Part shown: in pieces, positions 33,343 to 41,689 of the stretch
Numbering within the stretch: position 1 is the first letter of the stretch
How the letters are laid out: every line of letters begins with the position of its first letter
From: SZUA-229 sp041589175
GTDB taxonomy: Bacteria; Pseudomonadota; Gammaproteobacteria; SZUA-229
Assembly (NCBI GenBank): GCA_041589175.1
Contig: JBFHWF010000003.1
Coordinates: forward strand, 1-64,000
Direction of reading: 5' to 3'
DNA length: 64,000 nucleotides
Translations under genes and position numbers: made by a program
Notes under the pieces: generated by a model
Databases searched by the model: none
What the model was told of the DNA's origin: nothing
What the model saw: only the letters and a program-made list of their open reading frames with translations

Positions 33343-33930
33343 TTAGCTGAGCTGCTCAAGTAATGACTGGAGTGCTTTTGCGCGATGGCTAATCCTGTTT
33401 TTTTCTTCAAGGCTCAGTTCAGCGGCACTGCATTGTCGGTCTGCTAGCCAGAACAGGGGGTCATAGCCGAAGCCACTGTCACCACGGGGCGCAGTAAGAA
33501 TCGTGCCTTCCAGTGATCCCTGTGCAATGACGGGCGTCGGATCGTCAGCGGATTTCATAAAAACCATGACACACTGATAACGAGCCGTGCGCTGTTCTGG
33601 CTCGATGCCATCGAGAGATGCGAGTAGCTTCTGGTTGTTTGAGACATCTGTTGCGCCATCGCCGGAAAAGCGCGCGGAATAGATTCCGGGTGCTTTGTTC
33701 AGTGCATCGACTTCGATGCCTGAATCGTCAGCAATGGCTGGCAGGCCAGTATATTGACAGGCATTACGGGCTTTCTTGATGGCATTCTCGACAAAGGTCA
33801 GGCCATCCTCAACGGCTTCAGGCACATCGAAGTCATTTTGTGAAAGCACCTCAAAACCGGCGGATGACAGGATAGCGTTCATTTCTCGAAGCTTGCCAGC
33901 GTTGCCGCTGGCGAGAACGACCTTGTTCAT
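33343..33930 (-). CDS. rdgB: dITP/XTP pyrophosphatase (RdgB)
   Basis: 195 residues. Begins MNKVVLASGNAGKLREMNAI and holds the nucleotide-binding and metal motifs GLPAIADDSGIEVDALNKAPG, YSARFSGDGATD and GFGYDPLFWL. It cleans the nucleotide pool by hydrolysing ITP, dITP and XTP to monophosphates. The start overlaps rph by 4 bp; the rph-rdgB pairing is common in gammaproteobacteria. Confidence 0.95.
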   Translation of the reverse strand: MNKVVLASGNAGKLREMNAILSSAGFEVLSQNDFDVPEAVEDGLTFVENAIKKARNACQYTGLPAIADDSGIEVDALNKAPGIYSARFSGDGATDVSNNQKLLASLDGIEPEQRTARYQCVMVFMKSADDPTPVIAQGSLEGTILTAPRGDSGFGYDPLFWLADRQCSAAELSLEEKNRISHRAKALQSLLEQLS

Positions 33931-34643
33931 GCGGACAGGGCCTCTTCCTGGGCCTGCATCAGTTCGCCAATGCCCTTACGAGCAAGCTCAAGCATGGCAT
34001 TGAGTTCATCCATGCGAAATGCATGACCTTCAGCCGTGCCCTGAACTTCGATAAAGGCATCGGCATCGTTCATCACGACGTTCATATCAGTTTCGGCATT
34101 GGAGTCTTCCGGGTAATCCAGGTCCAGCACAGGGGTGCCGTTATAGATGCCCACAGAAACCGAAGCCACCTTTCCGAACAGTGGGTTCTTGTTGATTTTC
34201 TTATTGTCGAGAAGATACTGGATCGCATCCGCGAGCGCGACATAGCCGCCAGTAATAGACGCAGTACGCGTACCACCATCAGCCTGAATGACATCACAGT
34301 CAATCGTTATGGTGTGTTCACCCAGTGCGTCCAGGTTGATTGCTGCACGTAGAGAGCGACCTATCAGACGCTGAATTTCGAGTGTTCGTCCACCCTGTTT
34401 ACCACGGGAGGCTTCGCGCCCGGTACGCGTGCCGGTTGAGCGAGGAAGCATACCGTACTCGGCCGTAACCCAGCCGGAACCCTTGCCGCGCATCCAGCCA
34501 GGAACCTTGTTCTCGACCGAGGCGGTACACAGTACTCGGGTATTGCCAAATTCAACCAGCACAGAGCCTTCGGCATGCATGGTGTAATTTCGTGTTAGTT
34601 TGACCTGTCGCATTTCATCAGGCGCACGGTTACTCGGTCTCAT
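33927..34643 (-). CDS. rph: ribonuclease PH
   Basis: 238 residues from ATG 34643, with AGGAG five bases before it and the family start MRPSNRAPDEMRQVKLTRNY; the longer frame from 34658 adds five residues of no support. E. coli RNase PH is also 238 residues. It is a phosphate-dependent 3' to 5' exoribonuclease trimming tRNA precursors. Motifs LPRSTGTRTGREASRGKQGG and DCDVIQADGGTRTASITGGY are present. Divergent from yicC. Confidence 0.95.
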   Translation of the reverse strand: MRPSNRAPDEMRQVKLTRNYTMHAEGSVLVEFGNTRVLCTASVENKVPGWMRGKGSGWVTAEYGMLPRSTGTRTGREASRGKQGGRTLEIQRLIGRSLRAAINLDALGEHTITIDCDVIQADGGTRTASITGGYVALADAIQYLLDNKKINKNPLFGKVASVSVGIYNGTPVLDLDYPEDSNAETDMNVVMNDADAFIEVQGTAEGHAFRMDELNAMLELARKGIGELMQAQEEALSA

Positions 34644-34758
34644 ATTTTCTCCTGTCATAGATACGGTGAATTATACTGTTTTTATCGTGCTCAAGTCATA
34701 ATCTTGTTTGCACGTGTTACACTGAGCAAATCGAGTGTCGGATGATAAAGGGTAAATT

Positions 34759-35625
34759 ATGACAAACAGCATGACGGCCTTTGCAAGTAGTGGTGAGGAG
34801 CAGCCCTGGGGGTCCATTGTTTGTGAGCTACGCACGGTGAATCATCGTTATCTTGATATCTCGATCAAACTCCCTGAAGAATTACGTGCACTGGAAAACC
34901 CGATACGTAGCCGGCTGACTGAGCGACTGAAGCGGGGCAAGCTTGAGTGTGTGTTGCGATATCGAGCACAGCCTGTAGCAGAATCAGGGATGCAGATTAA
35001 TGAAGCGCGTGCAGAAGCCGTGCTCAAGGCCTGCCAGGCAGTGAATAAGCGTCTGCATCAGCCGAGTGAAATTAATGCTATTGAAGTCTTGAAGTGGCCC
35101 GGTGTGGTCGAAGAGGCAGATATTGATCTTACATCGGTGTCTGAGGTGGCACTGAAGCAGTTTGATGTTGCACTGGATGCGCTGTGTGAATCACGTATGG
35201 CGGAAGGCTTGCGATTGCAGCAGATGATCGAAGAGCGATGTCAGCAGATGCAGCATATTGTGACGCAGTTAAAGTCCCGTAGAGAAGATATCATGCAGAG
35301 CGTACGTCAGCGCCTGCAGTCGCGACTTGAAGACTTAAAAGTCGAATGTGATAACGAGCGGTTTGAGCAGGAGGTGGTATACCTGTTACAGAAAATCGAT
35401 GTAGATGAAGAGCTGGATCGTTTGCAAAGTCATCTTACAGAAGTTGCGGATGTATTTTCCCGAAAGGAACCAATAGGGCGTCGTCTGGATTTTTTAATGC
35501 AGGAATTTAATCGTGAAGCAAACACGCTTGGATCCAAATCGCCGGATATTGAATCTACGCAATTTGCAGTTGAACTTAAAGTACTAATCGAGCAGATGCG
35601 TGAGCAGGTGCAGAATATCGAGTAG
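34759..35625 (+). CDS. yicC: YicC-type endoribonuclease
   Basis: 288 residues, the usual YicC length. The N-terminal domain starts MTNSMTAFASSGEE then GSIVCELRTVNHRYLDISIK, and the C-terminal half contains RIGRRLDFLMQEFNREANTLGS-type sequence (PIGRRLDFLMQEFNREANTL). In E. coli YicC cleaves the small RNA RyhB. It is divergent from rph, a conserved arrangement. There is a 115-bp spacer between the two starts. Confidence 0.9.
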   Translation: MTNSMTAFASSGEEQPWGSIVCELRTVNHRYLDISIKLPEELRALENPIRSRLTERLKRGKLECVLRYRAQPVAESGMQINEARAEAVLKACQAVNKRLHQPSEINAIEVLKWPGVVEEADIDLTSVSEVALKQFDVALDALCESRMAEGLRLQQMIEERCQQMQHIVTQLKSRREDIMQSVRQRLQSRLEDLKVECDNERFEQEVVYLLQKIDVDEELDRLQSHLTEVADVFSRKEPIGRRLDFLMQEFNREANTLGSKSPDIESTQFAVELKVLIEQMREQVQNIE

Positions 35626-35636
35626 ACGCTGTAGCG

Positions 35637-36011
35637 TTAGTCAGTTATATCGGCAGTTAATGAGTGAATGCTGGACACCAGCTTGGTAAAATCTACGGGC
35701 TTCGTTTCGTAAGCATCACAACCGGCTTCCAGGCCACGCAGAATGTCACTATCCCTGGCATGAGCTGAAAGACCAATGATTGGTATGTGTTGTGTTTTAG
35801 AGGCTGCCTTGAGGCGCCGAGTGGCTTCCCAGCCATCCATCACGGGCAAACTCATGTCCATTAATATAATGTTCGGATAAAATTTGCTTGCCTTGTCGAT
35901 AGCTTCTTCACCATTGACTGCGCTACATATATCAAAACCTCTCCTTTCCAGGCGCCGACATATCATATCCAGGTTCATTTCATTGTCTTCAACAACCAGT
36001 ATTTTAATCAC
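35637..36011 (-). CDS. stand-alone response regulator receiver
   Basis: 124 residues from GTG 36011, which overlaps the kinase stop by 4 bp; an ATG at 36029 would add six residues. CheY-like receiver: VIKILVVEDNEMNLDMICRR, phosphoacceptor Asp in IILMDMSLPVMDGWEATRRL, IIGLSAHARDSD and the Lys in AYETKPVDF. No output domain. It is co-transcribed with the hybrid-like histidine kinase above and would receive its phosphate. Such single-domain regulators may act on another protein or pass the phosphate onward. Confidence 0.85.
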   Translation of the reverse strand: MIKILVVEDNEMNLDMICRRLERRGFDICSAVNGEEAIDKASKFYPNIILMDMSLPVMDGWEATRRLKAASKTQHIPIIGLSAHARDSDILRGLEAGCDAYETKPVDFTKLVSSIHSLTADITD

Positions 36012-37522
36012 ATTAAACGACCCGTACATGCTTCGGATTTTAGCGGTAGTCGCGCAGTGAATGTAGACCCACTACCAAGCTCGCTTTCAACAATAATGTC
36101 GCCACCCATAAGTCGACAGAAGCGGCGGCAGATGGCAAGCCCTAGTCCAGTGCCGCCATATTCACGTGTTGTTGAGTCATCAGCCTGAACGAACTCGGTA
36201 AACAGGCGCTCTACCTGTGCTTCGTCAATGCCAATGCCTGTATCGATAACCTTAAAGTTCACCATGTTGTAGCGGTCAACATCTACTTCGAGGTGAATGT
36301 CTCCATTGCGTGTGAACTTGCATGCGTTTGAAATAAGATTGAAGAGTATTTGCTTAACGCGAGTGACATCAGAGCACATGGTCAGGCTGGGGTCGTTTAT
36401 CTGATAAGTGAAATGATTGTTGTTGTTTTTAACCATGGGGGAAACCATGCTGGCAGTTTCATTTATCATCGGCTTGACATCAAAGACTTCCGGCATTAAC
36501 TGCATCTTTCCAGCTTCAATTTTCGAAATATCCAGAACGTCATTAATAAGGTTCAACAGGTGTTTACCCGCACTTGAAATTCGCTCAAGATCTTTCAGTG
36601 TCTGCTTGTCTCTATCGCTGGTTTCTTCAAGGAGTAATTCGCTGTAACCAATGATTGCATTTAGTGGTGTACGTAGTTCATGGCTCATGTTAGCAAGGAA
36701 GGCGCTTTTTGCCTGGCTAGCTGCAAAAGCCTGATCACGCGCATGGGTAAGTTCATCGGTCAGTGACTGCAGGGCATCACGTTGTTCCTGTACCTTGAGT
36801 GTCGCCATGCGTCGCTCGCTGGCCTGTGATGTCAGCTTCTTCTCATTTTCCTGAATATGGTCAAACATCTTGTTCATAAAACTTGCAAGAACACCAAATT
36901 CATCTTTGCTGTCGATATCAAGTCGAATATGCTTGTTACCAGAGGCAAATTGCTGAATAGCACTTTCGAGTTTCTGAAAGGGTTGGCGCACATATTTGTC
37001 GATAATCAGGCCGAGAAATGCACCCAGTGCAACGAGTGAAATACTGAAGGCCATAAAAATCTGAATTTGCCTGTTGCGAACGGCCTGTTCAATGGGTGTT
37101 GCAAGTGCATTGATGACAAGACGAGGGTGGTTTTCAAATTCTCTTTTGATAAGGTGTAGTGAGTCGGCGGCGTGGCCAAAACTAAACAGGCGATTGTTGT
37201 AGATGATTTCGACTTTGTGAAAATCATCGCTCGCAAGCAATGGGCTAACGATGTTGTTGAGTCTCTCTTCCAGTGCTTCACTGTTGGTTTCGACCTGTAT
37301 TAAGACTCGATAGGATAGTTGATCGAGTAGCATCTGTTGCTCGTTAACCGTTTTTTCTCGCACCTGGCTGATTAACAGGCTCGCAAATAACATGCTGAAG
37401 AAAGTAAGCGACCAGAGCACAATCGAGGTAATGCGAACTGCAATTTTGGCCTGCCAGTTTCGTGACCAGTCTTCGGTGACATGAATTGCGCGTTGTAAGG
37501 TGGAGCCAGATTGCTGTTTCAT
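36008..37522 (-). CDS. membrane sensor histidine kinase
   Basis: 504 residues from ATG 37522, which overlaps the upstream stop (ATGA); a longer frame to 37606 is a shadow in front. Membrane helix 1 about 31-52, a small periplasmic sensor (about 53-150), helix 2 about 152-175, HAMP about 176-228, coiled coil, histidine box with His281 in NMSHELRTPLNAIIGYSE, and an ATPase domain with DTGIGIDEAQ and EYGGTGLGLAICRRF. It phosphorylates the response regulator encoded immediately downstream. Confidence 0.9.
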   Translation of the reverse strand: MKQQSGSTLQRAIHVTEDWSRNWQAKIAVRITSIVLWSLTFFSMLFASLLISQVREKTVNEQQMLLDQLSYRVLIQVETNSEALEERLNNIVSPLLASDDFHKVEIIYNNRLFSFGHAADSLHLIKREFENHPRLVINALATPIEQAVRNRQIQIFMAFSISLVALGAFLGLIIDKYVRQPFQKLESAIQQFASGNKHIRLDIDSKDEFGVLASFMNKMFDHIQENEKKLTSQASERRMATLKVQEQRDALQSLTDELTHARDQAFAASQAKSAFLANMSHELRTPLNAIIGYSELLLEETSDRDKQTLKDLERISSAGKHLLNLINDVLDISKIEAGKMQLMPEVFDVKPMINETASMVSPMVKNNNNHFTYQINDPSLTMCSDVTRVKQILFNLISNACKFTRNGDIHLEVDVDRYNMVNFKVIDTGIGIDEAQVERLFTEFVQADDSTTREYGGTGLGLAICRRFCRLMGGDIIVESELGSGSTFTARLPLKSEACTGRLM

Positions 37523-37908
37523 TTTAGCCCCATTTTTCGAAGTGCCATGACCATGGGGCAAATGCCAGTGACACCGGCAAGTAACAGCATGAGTGCAACA
37601 AACCATGGAAAAAACCAGAACAGGTTTTCGGTTTGATGCAGTACGCCGAGCAGGATCATTAGCATCACGATCCAGCGTAGCATGCGCTCAGCGTCATAGT
37701 TGAATAAGTAGTGAGAGTTCTCGCCCTCGGTAACACGAATCATGTTGTCGGGGTACAGAGCTCGGGTAATGAGTATAGGGACGCGCCAGTTAGTGAGTCC
37801 TTCGAAAGTCATGAGGACGAGTAAGCCCCACACGGCGTAGTCAAACCTGAAGAACAGGAATACCAGCATTAGAAGCCCGATATACAGGCGGTAAGCTCTT
37901 TCCGTCAT
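37519..37908 (-). CDS. YgaP-like membrane protein (DUF2892-like)
   Basis: 129 residues with two hydrophobic hairpins: RLYIGLLMLVFLFFRFDYAV and WGLLVLMTFEGLTNW at the N-terminus, and MLRWIVMLMILLGVLHQTEN plus FWFFPWFVALMLLLAGVTG at the C-terminus. The C-terminal GICPMVMALRKMGLK matches the end of the DUF2892/YgaP transmembrane pair (G-x-CP-x4-L-x2-G). Its role is unknown; it is translationally coupled to the histidine kinase, so it may be part of the sensing system. Confidence 0.7.
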   Translation of the reverse strand: MTERAYRLYIGLLMLVFLFFRFDYAVWGLLVLMTFEGLTNWRVPILITRALYPDNMIRVTEGENSHYLFNYDAERMLRWIVMLMILLGVLHQTENLFWFFPWFVALMLLLAGVTGICPMVMALRKMGLK

Positions 37909-38096
37909 TGCGCTGATTCTTGTTATTGTTAATTCTTGTAGCCTGAGCCTTCAAGCCGTGGCCATACCCGAGGGATATGTCGGGAGATGAAGGAACCTTG
38001 CTAAATCTTTGCCCACATACTAACTAATGGACTGTGCTGTATTATATTTTTAGCGGGTGAAGACAATTGCCTTCACCCGTGCACGTTACTGAAGCG

Positions 38097-38813
38097 TTAT
38101 GACTTCTTAATTTCCAGTAATTCAATTTCGAATATCAGAACCTGGTTGGGTCCAATATCCGCACCTGCGCCACGTTCACCATAGGCGAGTTCCGATGGAA
38201 TAAACAGCTTCCATTTTGCGCCTACTTTCATCATCTGCAGCGCTTCCGTCCAGCCTTTGATGACGCCATTAACCGGGAAAGTTGCCGGTGAATTACGCTT
38301 GTATGAGCTGTCGAATACCTTGCCGTCAAGCAGTGTCCCAGTGTAATGGGTGACAACGGTATCTGTTGCAGCAGGCGTGTCACCTGAGCCGGCTTCAATG
38401 ATTATGTATTGTAGTCCACTTTCCGTGGTTTTTACGCCGTCTTTAGATTTGTTGTCGGCGAGGAATTTTTCCCCTTCAGCTGCATTCTTACTGGAAAGTT
38501 CCTGATGTTTCGCCTGTTGCTTTTCCATCATGTTTTTCTGGAAAGCCTGCATCGTGGTCTGCATATCTTCACGGCTTAGCTGGGGCTCCTTGCCCGCAAT
38601 GCTGTCCTGCAGGCCGAGGATGAGGGCGTCCTGATCAATCATTTCCTTGATGGGTGCAATCTGCGATCCCATCTGGGTACCAATGGTGTAGCTGGCCTTG
38701 TTCATTTCGGTATCGAGTTTGATGGGCTCAGCCGTGCTGCTTTGCTGGTTGCATCCGTTCAATAGCCCCGCCATGCCTATCGCGAGTGCTGCTTTGCTAA
38801 GTTGTTTGTACAT
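38097..38813 (-). CDS. FKBP-type peptidyl-prolyl isomerase, Mip-like lipoprotein
   Basis: 238 residues. The N-terminus is a lipoprotein signal with lipobox LNGC (Cys21). Then an FKBP_N dimerisation region (about 35-130, YTIGTQMGSQIAPIKEM) and a C-terminal FKBP domain (about 145-236) with VVTHYTGTLLDGKVFDSSYK and LAYGERGAGADIGPNQVLIF. This is the Mip/FkpA plan: an envelope folding catalyst for proline-containing proteins. It is divergent from the Deg protease gene, a sensible pair for periplasmic protein quality control. Confidence 0.92.
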   Translation of the reverse strand: MYKQLSKAALAIGMAGLLNGCNQQSSTAEPIKLDTEMNKASYTIGTQMGSQIAPIKEMIDQDALILGLQDSIAGKEPQLSREDMQTTMQAFQKNMMEKQQAKHQELSSKNAAEGEKFLADNKSKDGVKTTESGLQYIIIEAGSGDTPAATDTVVTHYTGTLLDGKVFDSSYKRNSPATFPVNGVIKGWTEALQMMKVGAKWKLFIPSELAYGERGAGADIGPNQVLIFEIELLEIKKS

Positions 38814-38886
38814 TATCTGCCCTTGAAATCTGGAATCAAAGACGCACGTTATCAGTAGCCCCGCTCAGGTTCAAGTCGTAGCACGA

Positions 38887-38915
38887 AGAACTTTTCTGAA
38901 GGCCACGGGTCTGTG
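38887..38915 (+). promoter_or_regulatory. possible sigma-E type promoter before the Deg protease
   Basis: AGAACTT at 38887-38893, a 16-bp gap and TCTGTG at 38910-38915 resemble the RpoE consensus (GGAACTT, about 16 bp, TCTnA). deg-type genes belong to envelope-stress regulons in several gammaproteobacteria, which makes this reasonable but not proven. Confidence 0.4.
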
Positions 38916-38944
38916 AAGTGTTTTGAAATGAAAGGAGAAATTTG

Positions 38945-40300
38945 ATGGCACGTCTATGGCTGATATTGCTGGTATTGAGTACAGCGATGCCTGTACATGG
39001 CGCCCTTCCCCAGGAGGTCGATGGTAAGCCACTGCCCACGCTGGCCCCTATGATACAGAAGGTGGCCCCCGCCGTTGTGAATATTTCAACGCGTAGCCGC
39101 ATCAACCGGCAACAGCACCCGCTGTTGAGTGATCCCTTTTTCAGGCATTTCTTCCGTCAGCATGATGAGAGGCCATCACGTACTCGCCCTAGCAGCCTGG
39201 GCTCCGGCGTCGTGATTGACGCTGAAAAAGGTCTGGTCATTACCAATCATCATGTCGTCGGGCGTGCTGACGAGATCACCGTTACGCTCAGGGACGGGCG
39301 AGAGCTAAGAGCAGAGCTGCTGGGTAAAGATCCTGAGGCCGATGTTGCACTATTGCAGGTGCCAGCGGTTGCGTTAACAGAAATTCGAATTGCAGACTCC
39401 GATCAGCTGCAGGTGGGTGATTTTGTTGTGGCCATTGGTAATCCCTTTGGTCTTGGGCAGACGGTGACGTCTGGCATTGTGAGTGCCGTCGGCAGAAGTG
39501 GCTTAGGTATAGAGGGGTATGAAGACTTTATCCAGACGGATGCCTCGATTAACCCGGGAAATTCCGGTGGTGCACTGGTTAACCTGCGTGGTGAGCTGGT
39601 TGGAATGAATACGGCCATTCTGGCACCCGGAGGGAGTGGTGGAAATGTGGGTATCGGCTTTGCGATTCCCTCGAACATGGTGATGCAGATTGTGGCGCAT
39701 CTGGAAGATCATGGTGAAGTACGGCGAGGTGTGCTTGGGGTGGTTACCCAGGATCTCACGCCGGATCTGGCGCAGGCCTTTGGTATTACAAGCCGTCATG
39801 GTGCTGTGATTGCCCGTGTGTTTGCCGATTCAGCAGCTGCCCGTGCAGGCCTTCAGGCGGGTGACGTGGTGGTCGAAATTAATGGTCGGAAGGTGAAGAA
39901 CTCAGCCGATATGCGTAATCGCGTCGGTTTACTGAAAATTGGCGATGAGCTCAGGATACGTCTGCTGAGGGACGGTAAGAAAGTGTCAGTTACCGCAAAA
40001 ATCGCGCAGCCAGAACTCACATCTATCGGTGGAGAGAAGCTTAATCCCAGGCTGGCGGGTGCAGTGCTGGCACAGGTGCAGGAGCCGGATAATCCGGAGC
40101 AGACTCTGATTGTTGTGGCTGAGGTGGCGCAGGGTAGTCCGGCCTGGTATGCGCGACTGCAGAAAGGTGATGTGATTATTTCTGTTAATCGACAGGCGGT
40201 TAGTAGTCTCAAGCAGCTTAAATCTCGAGTGGCATCACAGCGTCAGCTGCTGCTGAGTATCCAGCGCGGTAACCGGGCGATGTTTCTGTTACTCAAGTAG
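38945..40300 (+). CDS. degQ: DegQ/DegP family periplasmic serine protease
   Basis: 451 residues from ATG 38945, seven bases after GGAG (38934-38937). Signal peptide (about 1-19) ending in MPVHG. Trypsin-like domain with catalytic His103 (VITNHHVVG), Asp133 (PEADVALLQV) and Ser207 (NPGNSGGALV), then two PDZ domains (about 245-345 and 365-450). It degrades or refolds damaged periplasmic proteins. The DegQ, DegP and MucD/AlgW names cannot be separated by eye. Divergent from the Mip-like FKBP gene. Confidence 0.88.
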   Translation: MARLWLILLVLSTAMPVHGALPQEVDGKPLPTLAPMIQKVAPAVVNISTRSRINRQQHPLLSDPFFRHFFRQHDERPSRTRPSSLGSGVVIDAEKGLVITNHHVVGRADEITVTLRDGRELRAELLGKDPEADVALLQVPAVALTEIRIADSDQLQVGDFVVAIGNPFGLGQTVTSGIVSAVGRSGLGIEGYEDFIQTDASINPGNSGGALVNLRGELVGMNTAILAPGGSGGNVGIGFAIPSNMVMQIVAHLEDHGEVRRGVLGVVTQDLTPDLAQAFGITSRHGAVIARVFADSAAARAGLQAGDVVVEINGRKVKNSADMRNRVGLLKIGDELRIRLLRDGKKVSVTAKIAQPELTSIGGEKLNPRLAGAVLAQVQEPDNPEQTLIVVAEVAQGSPAWYARLQKGDVIISVNRQAVSSLKQLKSRVASQRQLLLSIQRGNRAMFLLLK

Positions 40301-40328
40301 CGTGAAGCTGGCAGGTCAATATGCTGAC

Positions 40329-40766
40329 CTAGTAGCCCGGTGTATTTTTGTCGACCCAGCGATGGCCTTCCTCAAGGCCTTCCTTCTTCCAGAAGGGGGC
40401 CCGGGATTTAAGTTCTTCCATCAGGTAGCGACAGGCTTCAAAGGCCGCCTTGCGATGTGCTGACCAGGCTACGGTGAGGACAATTGGCTCGTTGGGTTCG
40501 ATCTTGCCTACGCGGTGAAGAATCAGACAGTCGAGCAGCTCCCAGCGTTCGATGGCTTCGGTGCAGATCTTTTCCAGGTGTTGTTCAGTCATTCCCGGGT
40601 AGTGTTCCAGTGTCATGGAAGTGACATTATCACCCTGATTAAAGTCGCGCATCGTTCCCACGAAGCTGGCGGTGGCGCCATACTTGCCGGCTTCCAGGCG
40701 GGTTGTCTGGTAGCTCTGAGTTTCGTGCCAGGGGTCAAAGGGCGTAGTGCGTATCTCAGCTGGCAT
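40329..40766 (-). CDS. moaE: molybdopterin synthase catalytic subunit
   Basis: 145 residues from ATG 40766, which has a GGAGG eight bases upstream; the long frame to 40886 is a shadow over moaD. MoaE signatures: GATASFVGTMRDFNQGDNV, EHYPGMTEQHLEKIC, LILHRVGKIEPNEPIVLTVA and SAHRKAAFEACRYLMEELKS. With MoaD it inserts two sulfurs into precursor Z to make molybdopterin. It overlaps the end of moaD by 11 bp. Confidence 0.95.
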   Translation of the reverse strand: MPAEIRTTPFDPWHETQSYQTTRLEAGKYGATASFVGTMRDFNQGDNVTSMTLEHYPGMTEQHLEKICTEAIERWELLDCLILHRVGKIEPNEPIVLTVAWSAHRKAAFEACRYLMEELKSRAPFWKKEGLEEGHRWVDKNTPGY

Positions 40767-40995
40767 GACTACCTCCGGTAACCGGTGGAAAAAAGGCAAC
40801 TTCGTTGCCATCAGCAACAGGGGCCTGTGGATCGACATACTCCATGTTGACCGCGCACAGGGTGTTTGAGGGCATCGCCATACCATTGGTGGCCTGTTCC
40901 CAGCAGTCCTGAACCGTGCTGGCAGAATCCAGCTGGATTTCGTCTTTTCCTACCTGCTCTCGCAGGCGAGCGAAAAACTTAACGTGAATGCTCAT
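40756..40995 (-). CDS. moaD: molybdopterin synthase sulfur carrier subunit, with C-terminal tail
   Basis: 79 residues: MSIHVKFFARLREQVGKDEI at the start and EVAFFPPVTGG near the end, the MoaD/ThiS-like ubiquitin fold. MoaD normally ends in Gly-Gly, whose carboxylate is adenylated by MoeB and thiocarboxylated. Here the reading frame continues for four residues (SHAS) after the diglycine before TGA. Either the tail is removed by a protease, or the tail is tolerated, or the sequence has an error. The gene lies just upstream of moaE with an 11-bp overlap. Confidence 0.9.
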   Translation of the reverse strand: MSIHVKFFARLREQVGKDEIQLDSASTVQDCWEQATNGMAMPSNTLCAVNMEYVDPQAPVADGNEVAFFPPVTGGSHAS

Positions 40996-41056
40996 TCTAA
41001 AATTCCTGGCCTTTTGTTACGCTACAGGCCCGTCAATAGAGATACAGGCACTGATT

Positions 41057-41539
41057 ATGACTGACAAGTTAACCCATTTTAACGCATCGGGCGAAGCACA
41101 TATGGTGGATGTAGGTGATAAGAGTATCACACGCCGCCGCGCCGTGGCGGAGGGCGAGATTATCATGTTGCCGGAAACACTGGAACTCATCCAGCAGGGT
41201 AACCATAAGAAAGGCGATGTGCTGGGCATTGCACGGGTTGCGGGAATTATGGCGGCCAAGAAGACGTCAGACCTGATTCCCCTCTGCCATCCACTGGCAC
41301 TGACCCATGTGGATATCCAGCTGGAGCCGGATGCGGCGCTACCCGGGGTACGCTGTGAAGTCACTGTGGAGTGCAAGGGCAATACCGGTGTGGAAATGGA
41401 GGCTCTGACAGCGGTACAGGTTAGCTTACTGACGATTTATGACATGTGTAAGGCCGTGGACAGAGGTATGCATATGGAGCGGGTGGGCCTATTGCACAAG
41501 TCCGGTGGCAAGTCGGGGAACTGGTCGAAGCGTGACTGA
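41057..41539 (+). CDS. moaC: cyclic pyranopterin monophosphate synthase
   Basis: 160 residues from ATG 41057 (the frame opens at 40988 but the canonical MoaC start MTDKLTHFNASGEAHMVDVG is at 41057). It completes precursor Z synthesis with MoaA in molybdenum cofactor assembly. Hallmarks: AAKKTSDLIPLCHPLALTHV and EVTVECKGNTGVEMEALTAV with the active-site Lys region. The gene is divergent from moaDE, so the three moa genes are adjacent; moaA and moaB are not in the window. Confidence 0.95.
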   Translation: MTDKLTHFNASGEAHMVDVGDKSITRRRAVAEGEIIMLPETLELIQQGNHKKGDVLGIARVAGIMAAKKTSDLIPLCHPLALTHVDIQLEPDAALPGVRCEVTVECKGNTGVEMEALTAVQVSLLTIYDMCKAVDRGMHMERVGLLHKSGGKSGNWSKRD

Positions 41540-41689
41540 TGGTGAAGTGTAGGTGTTCGGGGTGTTTTTATGAATTACCGTCAGAGCTATCAATAAAGGA
41601 ATAAACTGATTTTCTGCTGCGTCCTGTGTAGAGGCGTGTGAAATCACGCTGCATTGACTAATGCGTTAATGACTCAGAGGAGCAGGAAC

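Noticed and set aside
37523..37606. Longer start for the sensor kinase
   Set aside because: The extra codons overlap the upstream gene and encode no membrane signal; the ATG at 37522 has an ATGA overlap with the upstream stop.
38054..38079. Hairpin CGGGTGAAG/CTTCACCCG after the FKBP gene
   Set aside because: A nice stem, but on the minus strand it is followed by A residues rather than U, so it does not look like an intrinsic terminator for that gene.
40767..40886. Longer start for MoaE
   Set aside because: The extension reads through moaD in another frame and lacks MoaE similarity; the ATG at 40766 has a good ribosome site.
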